From Saprospiraceae bacterium (GTDB taxonomy: Bacteria; Bacteroidota; Bacteroidia; Chitinophagales; Saprospiraceae): 6,279 bases of DNA. The position numbers and the translations under genes were made by a program. The DNA lies in assembly GCA_029262975.1 (NCBI GenBank), contig JAJCYJ010000613.1, positions 1 through 6,279 of the forward strand, read 5' to 3'. The notes under the pieces were generated by a model. It was not told the DNA's origin and made no database searches. It saw nothing but the letters and a program-made list of their open reading frames with translations. Shown here piece by piece: positions 5,660 through 6,279 of this stretch; the first letter of the stretch is position 1, and each line of letters starts with the position of its first letter.

Positions 5660-6279
5660 ATGAACTTAAGAAAGATATATTATAGTTTTTCTCCAAACAT
5701 GAGGTTTTTTATTCGGAAATTATACTTTTTCCCAATTGACATAATTGAAACGATTGTCCAAAAACGAGTAAAATATGAGCCACTCAAGGGTGATATTTAT
5801 ATAGGATCCGGTGATTTTATAAAACAAGGAAAACGTCAATTAGCACTCTTGATAAAATATATATGTCTGCGCAGAGACGATTGTGTTTTAGATATAGGAA
5901 GTGGAATCGGTCGAACAGCAGTTCCGTTAACGGAATATTTGAATGATTCTGGTAGATACGAAGGTTTTGATGTTGTGGGAAAGGGGGTAGAATGGTGCCA
6001 ATCAAAAATAAGCAGGGATTTCCCTAACTTCAATTTTACATATGTTGCTTTGAATAACGATTTGTATAATAGTAATATCGAAGATGCAAGTATTTTCAAG
6101 TTTCCTTATCCCGATAAACACTTTCATAAAGTATTTTTATTTTCTGTCTTTACACACATGCAAGTCCATGAAATTGATAATTATTTAAAAGAAATTGAAA
6201 GAGTTCTTAGACCAAATGGCCTTTGTCTGGCTACTTTTTTCTTGTATAATTCGACACAAGAGGAGGAAATTGGAAATCG
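5660..6279 (+). CDS. Class I SAM-dependent methyltransferase (C-terminus cut by window edge)
   Basis: The frame opens at ATG 5660 and stays open to the right edge, giving 206 complete codons. The SAM-binding motif I is VLDIGSGIGRTAVPL (residues 76-90), with the glycine triad Gly80, Gly82 and Gly84. The acidic residue after strand 2 is probably Asp104 (YEGFDVV). Motif IV is VFLFSVFTHM (158-167), and the post-motif EIERVLRPNGLCLATFF (178-194) is typical of Methyltransf_11/25 domains. Residues 1-75 are basic and aromatic-rich without a signal peptide, so the enzyme is probably cytoplasmic. The substrate cannot be read from the sequence; relatives with FTHM motifs often occur in glycan or lipid modification clusters, but no such neighbour is visible. 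Met14 is an alternative start, and no Shine-Dalgarno is present. The coding DNA is markedly AT-rich. A 115-bp gap separates it from the lipoprotein gene. Confidence 0.87.
   Translation, partial: MNLRKIYYSFSPNMRFFIRKLYFFPIDIIETIVQKRVKYEPLKGDIYIGSGDFIKQGKRQLALLIKYICLRRDDCVLDIGSGIGRTAVPLTEYLNDSGRYEGFDVVGKGVEWCQSKISRDFPNFNFTYVALNNDLYNSNIEDASIFKFPYPDKHFHKVFLFSVFTHMQVHEIDNYLKEIERVLRPNGLCLATFFLYNSTQEEEIGN

Noticed and set aside
5817..6099. Two overlapping minus-strand open frames of 62 and 87 codons
   Set aside because: They lie opposite the methyltransferase motif I region, which is the clear coding strand; the two frames also overlap each other.

Overview
The window looks like chromosomal DNA of a Bacteroidota bacterium. 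The signs are a DUF4369/TlpA-type thioredoxin lipoprotein with a short signal peptide, starts that mostly lack a Shine-Dalgarno sequence, and AT-rich intergenic DNA with a candidate TTTG / TAnTTTG promoter. A more precise placement (for example Saprospiria or Cytophagia) is a guess. No rRNA, tRNA, CRISPR array, insertion sequence or phage feature is visible.

Regions 1-1544 (minus) and 1754-4354 (plus) are two back-to-back transcription units that share a 209-bp divergent intergenic region. The minus unit is a subfamily-I haloalkane dehalogenase-type alpha/beta hydrolase followed 9 bp later by a DUF2855 protein that runs off the left edge. The plus unit is a tight three-gene operon: a PaaG-like crotonase, a histidine-phosphatase-fold protein whose second catalytic histidine appears to be serine, and an APH-fold phosphotransferase of the kind found as the N-terminal domain of ACAD10/ACAD11 and in LvaA. 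The kinase, crotonase and phosphatase-fold protein together suggest handling of acyl-CoA substrates, possibly hydroxylated acyl-CoAs by a phosphorylation-elimination route. The acyl-CoA dehydrogenase partner expected for that route is not in the window.

Region 4355-6279 (plus) is visibly more AT-rich and looks functionally separate. It holds a membrane-anchored thioredoxin-fold lipoprotein (CAPC active site) and the first two thirds or so of a class I SAM-dependent methyltransferase cut by the right edge. The intergenic gaps here are 116 and 115 bp. A perfect 9-bp AT-only inverted repeat lies just upstream of the lipoprotein gene. No convincing rho-independent terminator was found between any of the genes.

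The best candidate for something under-described is the crotonase / degenerate phosphatase / acyl-CoA kinase-like operon with its divergent dehalogenase-DUF2855 pair. Each family is known, but I cannot name a characterised pathway that uses this combination.
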